Assembly: GCA_041395945.1 (NCBI GenBank)
Contig: JAWKZN010000001.1
Span: 186,001 to 250,000, forward strand
Reading direction: 5' to 3'
Source of the DNA: Pseudomonadales bacterium
GTDB lineage: Bacteria; Pseudomonadota; Gammaproteobacteria; Pseudomonadales; Azotimanducaceae
DNA length: 64,000 bases
In this document: positions 42,213 to 51,198 of the stretch, piece after piece
Numbering within the stretch: position 1 is the first letter of the stretch
How the letters are laid out: each line of letters begins with the position of its first letter
Program-made: the position numbers and the translations under genes
Notes under the pieces: generated by a model
The model's database searches: none
The model's input: the letters and a program-made list of their open reading frames with translations, nothing else
Told to the model about the DNA's origin: nothing

Positions 42213-43127
42213 ATGAAAATCGGTGTGATGATCGGCGCGGACGGTCCGGGTGCGACCATCGATGACGTGATCGGAATCGCTCAGCGTGCCGAAGCCGCCG
42301 GCCTCGACAGTGTCTGGATGGCGAATATCTTCAGCTTCGATGCCATTTCCACGCTGGCGCTGGTTGGTCGTGAAACCAGACGGATTGCGCTGGGTACTGC
42401 AGTAACCCCGACCTACCCCCGGCATCCGACAGCCATCGCACAGCAGGCGCTCACTACGGCGGCCGCAAGCGGCAACCGCTTTACTCTGGGTATCGGGCTG
42501 TCGCACCAGCTGGTGATCGAGAACATGCTGGGCATGAGTTACGAGAAACCCGCGCGGCATATGCGTGAATACTTAAGTGTGCTGATGCCGCTAGCGCACA
42601 GAGAGACAGTGACTTTTCACGGTGAGCAGTACCGGGTCACCGGTGTCACATTGGATGTCCCCGGCGCGGATCGACTGCCGGTAGTGGTTGCCGCCCTGGG
42701 ACCGGCGATGCTGAAGCTTGCGGGTGAACTGGCGGATGGCACCAATACCTGGATGGTGGGGCCGAAGACCATGGCAGCGCACATCATCCCGAAGCTGAAG
42801 GAAGGCGCTGCCGCTGCGGGTCGCAAAGATTCGAGGGTGGTCGGTGGTTATCCGGTGATCCTGACGACCAAACCGGATGCTGCAAGGGAAAAAATCGCCC
42901 AGGGACTGACGATCTACGGACAGCTGCCCAGCTACCGGGCCATGCTGGATCGGGAAGGGGTCAAAGGTCCTGCCGACATCGCCATCGCCGGTGATGAGAA
43001 TGCGCTGCGCGGTGAGATCCGCCGGCTCGAAGAACTGGGTGTGACGGATTTCAACGCGGCCATCATGGATGTCGAAGAGGGCGCTTACGCACGAACCCTG
43101 GAATTTCTCTCCAGCCTCAAGGGCTGA
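42213..43127 (+). CDS. LLM-class F420-dependent oxidoreductase (TIGR03564-like)
   Basis: A 304-residue LLM protein starting MKIGVMIGADGPGATIDDVIG. Blocks GLDSVWMANIFSFDA, RIALGTAVTPTYPRHP, RFTLGIGLSHQLVIENMLG and RHMREYLSVL match the MSMEG_4879-like F420-dependent group (label from memory of the pattern). GGGAG lies upstream of the ATG. It follows the PPOX gene by 122 bp and converges with another LLM gene across 63 bp. Confidence 0.88.
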   Translation: MKIGVMIGADGPGATIDDVIGIAQRAEAAGLDSVWMANIFSFDAISTLALVGRETRRIALGTAVTPTYPRHPTAIAQQALTTAAASGNRFTLGIGLSHQLVIENMLGMSYEKPARHMREYLSVLMPLAHRETVTFHGEQYRVTGVTLDVPGADRLPVVVAALGPAMLKLAGELADGTNTWMVGPKTMAAHIIPKLKEGAAAAGRKDSRVVGGYPVILTTKPDAAREKIAQGLTIYGQLPSYRAMLDREGVKGPADIAIAGDENALRGEIRRLEELGVTDFNAAIMDVEEGAYARTLEFLSSLKG

Positions 43128-43190
43128 TGTTGTGCAACGAAGGTGTCCGGATCGCTCCCCGGGCACCGCTGGCGACCACCAGGTTCCCGT

Positions 43191-44120
43191 TCAGCGCCGG
43201 TTGAGTCTGGCGATTTCCGGCAACACCTCATCGATGAGCCGACGGGTCTGGGCAATGTAGTCCGTCCCGCTGAAGCTGATCGGACGCAGGATGAACTTGT
43301 GCACGCCGACGCCCCGGAAGGCGTCGATCAGCCCGAGGATGTCGGAGGCGTCACCCACTGCCATCAGCCCGTCCGGATCCTTACCCAGGCGTTTCTGCAG
43401 CACTTCCCGATAGCGGGCGATGGCGGGTTCATCCGGGCTGCCGAAGCGGAATCCGAAGCCTGCGCCGAAATGATCTTCGTCGATCTGCCGGTTGTGGGCC
43501 GGCAGCGCCGCTTTGATGGCGGCAATGACGGGCGCAACCTCAGCCGGAGTTTCGATTCCCGCCTGCCAGCCGGTGCCCCAGCGCGCGGTGCGCTGCACGG
43601 CCGCTTCGGCGGAGCCGCCAACCCACAACGGGAGCGGTTTCTGCACGGGTTTCGGCGCAATGCTGGCGTCTTCGAGCCGGTAGTGGGTGCCCGCGAAAGT
43701 CACGGATTCTTCGCTCCACAGTCGTGTCAGGATTTCCAGCCCTTCAGCGGCGCGCTGGCCGCGGGCGCGGGTCGGGGTGCCGGTCGCGCTGTAGTCCCTG
43801 GAGCGTGCGCTGCCGACGCCGAAAGCCGGCAGCAGTCGGCCTTCGCTCAGCACATCGATGGTGGCACATGCCTTCGCCATGAGAACCGGATCCCGCAATC
43901 CCAGGCTTGCCACGTTCATCCCGAATTTCAGCCGTCGGGTTCTGCCCGCAAGGGCAGCCATCACCGACATGCACTCCAGATTCGGATCCGCACCGATGAT
44001 CCGATCGCTCTGCCAGAGTGAGTCCACACCGCTGTCTTCACACAGATCGACCCAGGACCAGAACTCGCCCGGGTTTGCGAAGGGATAGCTGGCGATGCCG
44101 AGACCGGCGCTGATGGTCAT
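43191..44120 (-). CDS. LLM-class oxidoreductase translationally coupled to a peptide ABC importer
   Basis: A 309-residue LLM protein: MTISAGLGIASYPFANPGEFWS, GVDSLWQSDRIIGAD, LKFGMNVASLGLRDPVLMAKACATID, and GRLLPAFGVGSARSRDYSATG. The group includes F420- and FMN-dependent enzymes. Its ATG overlaps the stop of the upstream ABC permease by four bases (ATGA, 44117-44120), so it is made as the last product of the importer operon. The open frame continues to 44975 only as a shadow of the permease gene. Confidence 0.87.
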   Translation of the reverse strand: MTISAGLGIASYPFANPGEFWSWVDLCEDSGVDSLWQSDRIIGADPNLECMSVMAALAGRTRRLKFGMNVASLGLRDPVLMAKACATIDVLSEGRLLPAFGVGSARSRDYSATGTPTRARGQRAAEGLEILTRLWSEESVTFAGTHYRLEDASIAPKPVQKPLPLWVGGSAEAAVQRTARWGTGWQAGIETPAEVAPVIAAIKAALPAHNRQIDEDHFGAGFGFRFGSPDEPAIARYREVLQKRLGKDPDGLMAVGDASDILGLIDAFRGVGVHKFILRPISFSGTDYIAQTRRLIDEVLPEIARLNRR

Positions 44121-45001
44121 GGTGAGGTGCCCGTTCTGGAATGGCCCGCAGTATACCCGCGGGCATACCCGCGGGTTTCCCGGTCGAACTGATCCCGCAG
44201 CCGGTCGCCGAGCATGTTGGTGCTCCACACCGTGAGTCCGAGGACGAGTGCCGGAAAGAACAGGGCCCAGGGTGCGGATTCCATGCTCTGGGTGCCGTCG
44301 GCGATGAGCACGCCCCAGCTGGTATCCGGCTCCTGGATACCCAGTCCGAGAAAACTCAGGAAGCTCTCCGCGAGGATTACTGCAGGAACGGTCAGTGTGG
44401 CGTAGACCAGGGCGGGGCCGGCTACGTTCGGCACCACGTGGCGCAGGAGGATGGTGCCGCTGCCGGCGCCCATGGCCCGGGCTGCGCTGATGTAGGTCTG
44501 CTCTCTGACCCGCAGCGTCTGACCCCGCACGATGCGCGCGATGTCCAGCCAGAAAATGGCGCCCAGGGCGAGGAACAGCAGATAGGGTTCCCGTCCGAAC
44601 ACCACCACCAGCAGTATCACGATGAGAATGAAGGGCAGCGCGTAGAGTCCGTCGACTATGCGCATCAGCGACTGATCGACGCGTCCGCCGAGCAGACCGG
44701 CGAGAGCGCCGTAGGGAACTCCAATGAAAACGCTGACTGCTGTGGCTATCAGGGCGACTCCGAGGCTCACCCTGGCACCCAGCATGACCCGGGCGAACAG
44801 ATCCCGGCCGATCAGATCGGTACCGAACCAGTGGCTGGCATCGGGGGCTGCGACCAGTGCGTCCCAGTCGATGCTGGTGGGATCCCAGGGAGACAGTTCG
44901 GGTCCGATCAATGCGGCAGCGGCCACGATGACGAGCCAGGCCGTGCAGCAGCGACCCAGCAGCGATCCGAAGCACGCCTGAACCACAACGGCGCGAATCA
45001 T
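44117..45001 (-). CDS. Peptide/nickel-type ABC transporter permease (DppC/OppC-like)
   Basis: A 294-residue permease with about six membrane helices. Characteristic segments: HWFGTDLIGRDLFARVMLGARVSL near the N-terminus, and the EAA cytoplasmic loop YISAARAMGAGSGTILLRHVVPN before helix 5. It partners with the DppB-like gene at 44998. ATGA overlaps at both ends couple it to the upstream permease and the downstream LLM oxidoreductase. Confidence 0.9.
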   Translation of the reverse strand: MIRAVVVQACFGSLLGRCCTAWLVIVAAAALIGPELSPWDPTSIDWDALVAAPDASHWFGTDLIGRDLFARVMLGARVSLGVALIATAVSVFIGVPYGALAGLLGGRVDQSLMRIVDGLYALPFILIVILLVVVFGREPYLLFLALGAIFWLDIARIVRGQTLRVREQTYISAARAMGAGSGTILLRHVVPNVAGPALVYATLTVPAVILAESFLSFLGLGIQEPDTSWGVLIADGTQSMESAPWALFFPALVLGLTVWSTNMLGDRLRDQFDRETRGYARGYTAGHSRTGTSP

Positions 45002-45918
45002 GCGGTCAGCCGGATCCGGGGATCCAGTCTGGCGTAGCAGACGTCCACCAGCAGATTGAAGAGCAGGATAAAGGCGGCGTAGACCACCACAACCCCCATC
45101 ACCAGTGTGTAGTCGCGATTCAAGGCTGCCTGCACGAAATAGCGTCCGATGCCGGGCAGCTCGAACACCTGCTCGATCACCACGGATCCGGTCAGCAATG
45201 CGGCGGCGGCGGGTCCTAGGAAACTCAGTACCGGCAGCAGAGCGATGGGCAGAATGTGTCGTCGCAGAATCTGATGATCGGGGATGCCCTTGGCCCGCGC
45301 GGTCATCACATGAGGTTCGAGCACGGTCTCCGCGATGCTGCCCCGGGTGAGGCGGGCGATCGCCGCCACAAAGGGCAGTGACAGGGCGAGGGAAGGCAGC
45401 ACGAAGTGCCGGAGTGTTCCCGTGCCACCGGCAGGCAGCCACCCCAGCCAGACGGCGAAAACCAGGACGGCCAGGGGTGCCAGCACGATGGACGGCAGTG
45501 CGATTCCAAAGTTGGCGATGCTCATGACAAGGCTGTCGACAAAAGATCCGGCGCGCAGTCCGGCGGCAGCACCGAGTGCGACACCGACGATCAGGGCCAG
45601 GCCCAGCGCGCTCAATCCCACTGTGAGACTCACCGGGAGGCCGGCCCGAATCAGATCGCCGACACTGAAATCCTTCTGCTTGAAGGAGGGGCCGAGATCA
45701 CCACAGATCAGCATCCCGAGGTAGTCGACATACTGCCTGTGCAGGGGCTGATCCAGGTTGTAGGCGGCAAGCAGATTGGCTTCCACTTCCGGAGGCAGCC
45801 GTCGCTCGTCGTCGAAGGGACCTCCCGGGGCGAGCCGGACCAGAAAGAAGACGAGCGACACCGTAAGCCAGAATGTCAGAAGGCTGACAAGGAACCGGAC
45901 AGCCAGAAATCGCGTCAA
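44998..45918 (-). CDS. Peptide/nickel-type ABC transporter permease (DppB/OppB-like)
   Basis: A 306-residue permease: N-terminal LTFWLTVSLVFFLVRLAPGGPFDDE (DppB signature with the RLxPGDP-like motif), YVDYLGMLICGDLGPSFK, the EAA loop VMTARAKGIPDHQILRRHILPIAL, and GRYFVQAALNRDYTLVMG. The TTG at 45918 is taken as the start: it overlaps the stop of the binding-protein gene as TTGA and gives the expected N-terminus. An ATG-led form (46020) would overlap the upstream gene by 100 bases. Confidence 0.86.
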   Translation of the reverse strand: MTRFLAVRFLVSLLTFWLTVSLVFFLVRLAPGGPFDDERRLPPEVEANLLAAYNLDQPLHRQYVDYLGMLICGDLGPSFKQKDFSVGDLIRAGLPVSLTVGLSALGLALIVGVALGAAAGLRAGSFVDSLVMSIANFGIALPSIVLAPLAVLVFAVWLGWLPAGGTGTLRHFVLPSLALSLPFVAAIARLTRGSIAETVLEPHVMTARAKGIPDHQILRRHILPIALLPVLSFLGPAAAALLTGSVVIEQVFELPGIGRYFVQAALNRDYTLVMGVVVVYAAFILLFNLLVDVCYARLDPRIRLTA

Positions 45919-47489
45919 TGCCGTTGCCAGGAAAGGAAGCGCACCGGATGCACGTCCCGGGCGTTTTCGTGCCAGCCCGCGAGATCCCGAGAAACCAGTC
46001 TGCGCACGGTGACCGTCCACAGAGGCGCGACCGGGTATTCTGCTATCGCGAAGGATTCTGCTTCCCGAAGTGCCGCATTGCGCTCCGGAAGCGTGGCCAG
46101 CGCGCGCGCCCGGGACATGATGCTGTCGTAGCCGGGACTTGCATAGCGGCCATAGTTGACATTGCCGGTGTCGGAAACCAGCAGACCCAGATAGTGTTCG
46201 GCGTTGTTTTCCCCGAACCAGCCCGCCTGGGCCACATCGAAATCACCCTGCCGCAGATCGGAAAAATGCACCTTGAGTTCGGACTGGTGAAGGCGTGCGT
46301 CCACACCGAGCTGCTTCCAGAATGCGGCGATGGCGAGATTGGTGCGTTTGGCTTCCGCATTGCTGACGTGACGCAGCGTCACCTGCAGAGGCCGGTCGGG
46401 GCCGAAGCCCGCATCAGCCAGCAGACGGCGGGCCCGGTCCAGCCGCTGCGGAGGATCCAGCGTCGCATGGGGTACCGGCACAGGTTCATAGTCGGCGACC
46501 AGTGCCGGGACGAAGCTCAGACTCGCCCGATTCCCTGATCGCTGAACTCTGTCCGTGAGCAGCGTCGAGTCGATGACCAGGGTCAGCGCTTCCCGCACCC
46601 GGGCGTCAGCGAAGGGAGGGCGGGTGGTGTTGTACACCAGATAGACGATGGACAGCAGCGGCGACAGTCGCAGCTGATCGCCGAGTTCACGTGCAGCAAA
46701 GTCGAGTTCTTCCGCCGGAAAGGCGCCGATTGCGTGCACCTCGCCGCTTCGATAACGATTGTAGGCCGCCTGTTCACTGGCGAAGGGCAGGTAGGAGACG
46801 GCGGGGATGGCGACAGACTCATGGAAGTGCGGATTCGCCTTCATGCGCACGTGGGCCTGGGGGCGCCACTCATCGAGAACATAGGCACCGTTCGATACCC
46901 AGTTTTCGGCCTTGACCCAGTCATCTCCCCGCTTTTCGATGACGTGGCCGGGTACCGGGAAAGCCGTGGGGTAGAGGAGCCGCTCCGGCAGATAGGGATA
47001 GGGTTGCTCCAGATCCAGAACGAGGGTGTGCGGTTCGGGTGCGCTGACACCGAGGGCGTCGGGTGGCAGGCGCCCGCCATTGACGGCGGCGGCGTTCTTG
47101 AGGGGATACATGAAGTAAGCGAGGCTCGCCGCGGTGGCTGGATCGAGCAGACGCCGGAACGAGTAGACGAAGTCGTGCGCGTTGAGGGGTTTGCCATCCG
47201 ACCAGCGCAGATCACTGCGCAGCTGAAACGTCCAGCGCAGCCCATCGTCACTCACCGACCAGGATGCCGCGGCGCCAGCTGTGATCTGTCCCCGGGCATC
47301 GAAGCTGGTAAGGCCGAGAAACAGATCGGTGAGCAGGGTCTCTTCGAGGCGCAGGTTGTAGCGGTGCGGATCCAGCGTCTGCGGTTCTCCCGGATTGCCG
47401 ATGCGCAGTTCCTCTGCAGCGGCCAGTGGTCCACAGATCAGCGTAATCAGCAGGGCCGACAGCAGTCGATTTGCCAGGAATTTGTGCAT
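45915..47489 (-). CDS. Peptide ABC transporter substrate-binding protein (OppA-like)
   Basis: A 524-residue solute-binding protein of family 5. Signal peptide ANRLLSALLITLICGPLAAA at residues 5-24. Then come EELRIGNPGEPQTLDPHRYN, WSDGKPLNAHDFVYSFRRLLDP and the long family core. It captures a peptide or peptide-like ligand for the two permeases. No ATP-binding subunit gene follows in this operon, so the importer must borrow one encoded elsewhere. AAGGTG precedes the ATG. It diverges from glucokinase. Confidence 0.9.
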   Translation of the reverse strand: MHKFLANRLLSALLITLICGPLAAAEELRIGNPGEPQTLDPHRYNLRLEETLLTDLFLGLTSFDARGQITAGAAASWSVSDDGLRWTFQLRSDLRWSDGKPLNAHDFVYSFRRLLDPATAASLAYFMYPLKNAAAVNGGRLPPDALGVSAPEPHTLVLDLEQPYPYLPERLLYPTAFPVPGHVIEKRGDDWVKAENWVSNGAYVLDEWRPQAHVRMKANPHFHESVAIPAVSYLPFASEQAAYNRYRSGEVHAIGAFPAEELDFAARELGDQLRLSPLLSIVYLVYNTTRPPFADARVREALTLVIDSTLLTDRVQRSGNRASLSFVPALVADYEPVPVPHATLDPPQRLDRARRLLADAGFGPDRPLQVTLRHVSNAEAKRTNLAIAAFWKQLGVDARLHQSELKVHFSDLRQGDFDVAQAGWFGENNAEHYLGLLVSDTGNVNYGRYASPGYDSIMSRARALATLPERNAALREAESFAIAEYPVAPLWTVTVRRLVSRDLAGWHENARDVHPVRFLSWQRH

Positions 47490-47617
47490 GGGGGCACCTT
47501 ACTCAATGACACCCGGCCAAGAAAGAGGTGGTTCGGGGGCGGGGCTGCCCGGCCACCTTATTGAACTCAAGGGGCCTGCCTTGCAATAGCAACATGCTCG
47601 CGCATACTTCCGCCGCA

Positions 47618-48589
47618 ATGAAGGACGACTGGCTGATTGCCGATATCGGCGCGACCAACGCGCGGTTTGCCCGGGTGCGGGGTGGGAGCATGAAGAAAGT
47701 GCTGCTGCCCACCACCGGCTATACCCGGGCGGACGCGCTGCTGGATGCCGCGATGGCGGAACTCGGGATGGATACTGCAGCAGCGGCCTGCATGGCGATA
47801 GCCGGGCCCGTGACCGGAGGCTCCGGTTATATCACCAATCTCGGGATCGAATTCGATCCTGTGAATCTGACAGGCCGGCTCGGCTGCGAGGTTCTGATCG
47901 TCAACGACTTCCACGCCCTGGCCCATGCTGTGCCGTGGCTGGAGCGTCTCCATCAGCTGGGCGGAAGTGCGGTCAGCGAGCCGGGCGCGGTACGGGCACT
48001 GCTTGGTCCCGGCAGCGGGCTCGGGATGAGTGTGCTGGTGCCTCCGAACGGGACCTCGAAAACTGCTGCGGATGACTGGCGGGTGCTGGATTCGGAAGGC
48101 GGTCATGCGGACATCGCACCCGGCAATCCGCTGGAATCCGAAGTACTGAATCTGCTGCCCCGGATAGCCGGGTCAGTCTGCTGGGAGGCCATCCTCTCCG
48201 GCCCCGGGCTGGTGAACCTGTATCGCTGCATCTGTGAAATCTGGGGCGCGCAACCGGACGCTCTGGCGCCGGCAGACGTCACCCGGCTGGGCGTATCGGT
48301 CAGCGATCCGATCTGTCACCAGACTCTGGAGCTGTTTTTTGCCTGGCTGGGCACCGCTGCTGGAAACCTGGCTCTGACCGTGTGCGCCCGGGGCGGGGTA
48401 TACATCGGTGGCGGTATCGTTCCTGCCCTCGTGGATTTTGCACAGACCAGCGCCCTGCGGCGCCGGTTCGACGAGCGCTGCAGCCACCAGGATTTCGTGC
48501 CGGCGATTCCGCTGTACATCATTCTCGATGATGACCCGGGGCTGCTCGGCGCGCGGGTGTGCCTGGAGAAACGACTGGCCGCCCGCTGA
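47618..48589 (+). CDS. Glucokinase
   Basis: A 323-residue hexokinase-fold protein of the bacterial glucokinase group. Phosphate-binding DIGATNARFARV at residues 8-19, VLIVNDFHALAHAVPWL with the catalytic Asp, LGPGSGLGMSVLVP, SEGGHADIAP and GGVYIGGGIVPAL are present. It phosphorylates glucose with ATP. The start is uncertain: ATG at 47618 fits the family; another at 47594 adds eight residues; neither has a clear Shine-Dalgarno. It converges with the serine hydrolase gene with a 5-bp gap. Confidence 0.88.
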   Translation: MKDDWLIADIGATNARFARVRGGSMKKVLLPTTGYTRADALLDAAMAELGMDTAAAACMAIAGPVTGGSGYITNLGIEFDPVNLTGRLGCEVLIVNDFHALAHAVPWLERLHQLGGSAVSEPGAVRALLGPGSGLGMSVLVPPNGTSKTAADDWRVLDSEGGHADIAPGNPLESEVLNLLPRIAGSVCWEAILSGPGLVNLYRCICEIWGAQPDALAPADVTRLGVSVSDPICHQTLELFFAWLGTAAGNLALTVCARGGVYIGGGIVPALVDFAQTSALRRRFDERCSHQDFVPAIPLYIILDDDPGLLGARVCLEKRLAAR

Positions 48590-48594
48590 ATCCC

Positions 48595-49980
48595 TCACTG
48601 CGCAAAGGCGGCAATCACATCGATCACGAACTGGGGCTGATTCCACTGGCTGCCGAGGGGATCCACGCCCGTGCGCACCACGACCATGTCATGTACCGGC
48701 ACCACGGTGCCGAACTGGCCCTTGTTCCCCGCGGTGGTGTAGGTCCCGGGCGGGATACCTTCGATGGTGTCGAACAGCCAGAACTGGGCGCCATAACCCT
48801 GGCGCCCCGACTGGGGTGGCAGTGCGGGCGCCGGTGTGGCTACGAAGCGGGCCCATCCTTCCGGCAGGATGCGTCGATCTCCCCACATGCCATCGTTGAG
48901 GTAGAGGAGGGCGAGTCGACCGATGTCCCGGGCGGTGGTATAGACCTGGCTGGAGCCGATGAAGTTGCCCCGATGATCCGTTTCCATCCAGGTGTCGAAC
49001 ATGCCGACGGGATGCAGGAGTGCATCGTAAGGGAAGCGCAGATAGCTGAGGTCGTCGTTGAGGGCCGCGCGCAGGGTGCGCAACAGCAGCAGGGTGTCGT
49101 TGTTGGCGTACTTCCAGCGTGAGCCGGGTTCGGCCTCGAGGTGGGTGGTGGTGGCCGCGCTGATCACGTCCTGACCGGCGAAATACAGCGCGTTGGTATT
49201 CGAGCCCTCACTCCACAGCCCACTGGACATGTGCAGGAGGTGCGCGGGTGTGATGGCGGCACGGGGATCTCCCGGTCCCTGCCACTCAGGAATCTGTGCC
49301 GGTGCATGAATGTCGACGAGACCGCGGCCAACGGCGATACCGATCAGACTGGCGCTGATGCTCTTGGCCGTGGACCAGGTCCGGTAGCCCTGATGGATGC
49401 CGAAACCCGGCGCGTAGCGTTCGGCGACGATGCGGCCACTTTTGATGATCACGACAGCGGCGGTGACAGTACCGTCGCCATAACTTTCGCTGTCGAACGC
49501 CTTCTCAAGCAGCGCCTTCTGCTGTCGATCAGGGTTCGGTGCCGCCCCATCTCCGAACGGGTATGGTCTGCTCGCATCATGCCGGGGCAGTGCACGCTGC
49601 ACGTAGGGCAGACGTGGGACATCTCCACTGGACCAGTGCGGTGGCAGCACCGTGCAGCCCATGGTGTCCCGGAATGCGGCGATCACCGACCGACCCTGGC
49701 CATCACCGGCCCGCACGAGTCCCCGTTCGGAATCGATCTCGGGAAGCGGCAGCCCCAGGGTGCGGGTATCAGCAAGTTCAACCCGCTCGATTTCCGCCAG
49801 GTCGCGGTGCATGAGAAAGTGGGCGGAGCAGGTGAACAGCGCCCTGAATCCCGCGGCGATGTACGGGTCAGAATAGTCCGCAGCACCACCGGGAAGCTGG
49901 TATGCGCTCTGCCCGGAAGCCATGAGTGCTCCGGACAGCAGCAGTGTCAGGGTTGCCAGTATTCGTTGCAGTGATCGCAT
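48595..49980 (-). CDS. Class C beta-lactamase-like serine hydrolase, exported
   Basis: A 461-residue protein with a signal peptide (LATLTLLLSGALMASGQS). The penicillin-binding-type active site is TWSTAKSISASL (Ser near residue 203 and Lys three later), with the Tyr-x-Asn motif in WKYANND and a late KGQFGT in place of the KTG box. It probably cleaves an ester or peptide in the periplasm; antibiotic resistance should not be inferred. GGAGGGAG lies 7 bases before the ATG at 49980. Confidence 0.87.
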   Translation of the reverse strand: MRSLQRILATLTLLLSGALMASGQSAYQLPGGAADYSDPYIAAGFRALFTCSAHFLMHRDLAEIERVELADTRTLGLPLPEIDSERGLVRAGDGQGRSVIAAFRDTMGCTVLPPHWSSGDVPRLPYVQRALPRHDASRPYPFGDGAAPNPDRQQKALLEKAFDSESYGDGTVTAAVVIIKSGRIVAERYAPGFGIHQGYRTWSTAKSISASLIGIAVGRGLVDIHAPAQIPEWQGPGDPRAAITPAHLLHMSSGLWSEGSNTNALYFAGQDVISAATTTHLEAEPGSRWKYANNDTLLLLRTLRAALNDDLSYLRFPYDALLHPVGMFDTWMETDHRGNFIGSSQVYTTARDIGRLALLYLNDGMWGDRRILPEGWARFVATPAPALPPQSGRQGYGAQFWLFDTIEGIPPGTYTTAGNKGQFGTVVPVHDMVVVRTGVDPLGSQWNQPQFVIDVIAAFAQ

Positions 49981-50094
49981 CGTGTTCTCCCTCCACAATG
50001 GTTACCATCTTAGCCCTGCGGACAAGCATTGTGTGCCCACATGGGGTGCATGCTTTCTGATCACGCCTGTACTGGTGGAACCGGGGGAAAGACC

Positions 50095-51141
50095 ATGTTG
50101 AAAGTGAGTATCGGAATCGGCGGCGCGGCTTCTGGAGGAAAACGCGACTTCGCCGATCAGGTGGACTATGTGGTCGAGGCCGAAAAGCTCGGTGTCGACA
50201 CAGTGTGGACGGCGGAAGCCTGGGGCCTGGATGCCATCAGCCCGCTGGCCTATCTGGCAGCGAAGACAGAACGCATCCGTCTGGGCACCGGCATCATGCA
50301 GATCAGTGCCCGTACCCCCTCCATGACCGCGATGACGGCACTGACAATGGCTGCGATTTCCGACGACCGCTTCATCCTCGGGCTGGGTGCGAGCGGACCC
50401 CAGGTAGTGGAGGGACTGCAGGGACGCCCCTTCAAGGCGCCGCTGACCCGCATGCAGGAGACGGTGGACATCATTCGCCTGGCTTTTGCGGGAGAGAAAC
50501 TCGAGTATCACGGCAGGTATCACGAGCTCCCGCTGCCGGGTGGCGAAGGCAAGGCGCTGCGGCTGTCGCAGCCGGGCAATCAGAACATTCCCATCTATCT
50601 CGCCACCCTCGGCCCGAAGAGTCTCGAGTACACGGGTGCCGCCGCAGACGGCTGGCTCGGCACCTCATTCACACCCGAACATGCCGGCGCGCACCTCGAC
50701 TTCATCGAAAAGGGTGCGAAGTCGAAAGGCCGGACGCTGGCGGATGTGGACATCCAGGTAGGCGGCACTGTCGCATTCACGGACGATGTGGCACCGGTGA
50801 TCAAGGCTCTGAAGCCGGGGATGGCCTTCACCCTGGGGGCAATGGGCTCTGCCAAGACCAACTTCTACAACGAGGCTTACCAGCGCGGCGGGTGGGAAAA
50901 AGCGGCTCAGGAAGTGCAGGCGCTGTGGGTTGCGGGAAAACGGGAAGAGGCTGCCGCCCGGGTACCGGATGGCATGATCGTGGAAGCCAATCTGCTCGGC
51001 GACGAAGCCACGGTGCACGAGCGTATCCGCGCCTACCACAGGGCGGGGGTGAACACGCTGCGTGTGCAACCCGTCGGTCGCACCCTGGCTGAGCGTCTCG
51101 AAACACTCGGCCGGGTGGTGGACTTCGCGCGCTCGCTCTAG
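50095..51141 (+). CDS. LLM-class F420-dependent oxidoreductase (TIGR03559-like)
   Basis: A 348-residue LLM protein beginning MLKVSIGIGGAASGGKRDF. The blocks GVDTVWTAEAWGLDAISPLAYLA, RIRLGTGIMQISARTPSMTAM, RFILGLGASGPQVVEGLQG and IPIYLATLGPKSLEYTGAAADGW fit the Rv3520c-like F420-dependent group (label from memory). Start 50095 is set by GGGGGAAAG. It diverges from the serine hydrolase across 114 bp and converges with an enoyl-CoA hydratase gene, repeating the pairing of LLM and crotonase genes seen at 1098-2981. Confidence 0.9.
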   Translation: MLKVSIGIGGAASGGKRDFADQVDYVVEAEKLGVDTVWTAEAWGLDAISPLAYLAAKTERIRLGTGIMQISARTPSMTAMTALTMAAISDDRFILGLGASGPQVVEGLQGRPFKAPLTRMQETVDIIRLAFAGEKLEYHGRYHELPLPGGEGKALRLSQPGNQNIPIYLATLGPKSLEYTGAAADGWLGTSFTPEHAGAHLDFIEKGAKSKGRTLADVDIQVGGTVAFTDDVAPVIKALKPGMAFTLGAMGSAKTNFYNEAYQRGGWEKAAQEVQALWVAGKREEAAARVPDGMIVEANLLGDEATVHERIRAYHRAGVNTLRVQPVGRTLAERLETLGRVVDFARSL

Positions 51142-51198
51142 GAAACCTCTGCAACCGAAATCGACTCACAGGGCAGCTGCGGAGCGAAACCCCGGGGT

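Noticed and set aside
44120..45442. Longer versions of the LLM and DppC-like proteins
   Set aside because: The extra N-terminal parts are shadows of the neighbouring permease genes; the four-base overlaps at 44117-44120 and 44998-45001 give starts that match the families.
48595..49980. Antibiotic-resistance beta-lactamase
   Set aside because: The Ser-x-x-Lys and Tyr-x-Asn motifs fit the wide serine hydrolase group, but the KTG box is not typical and the context is not a resistance locus.
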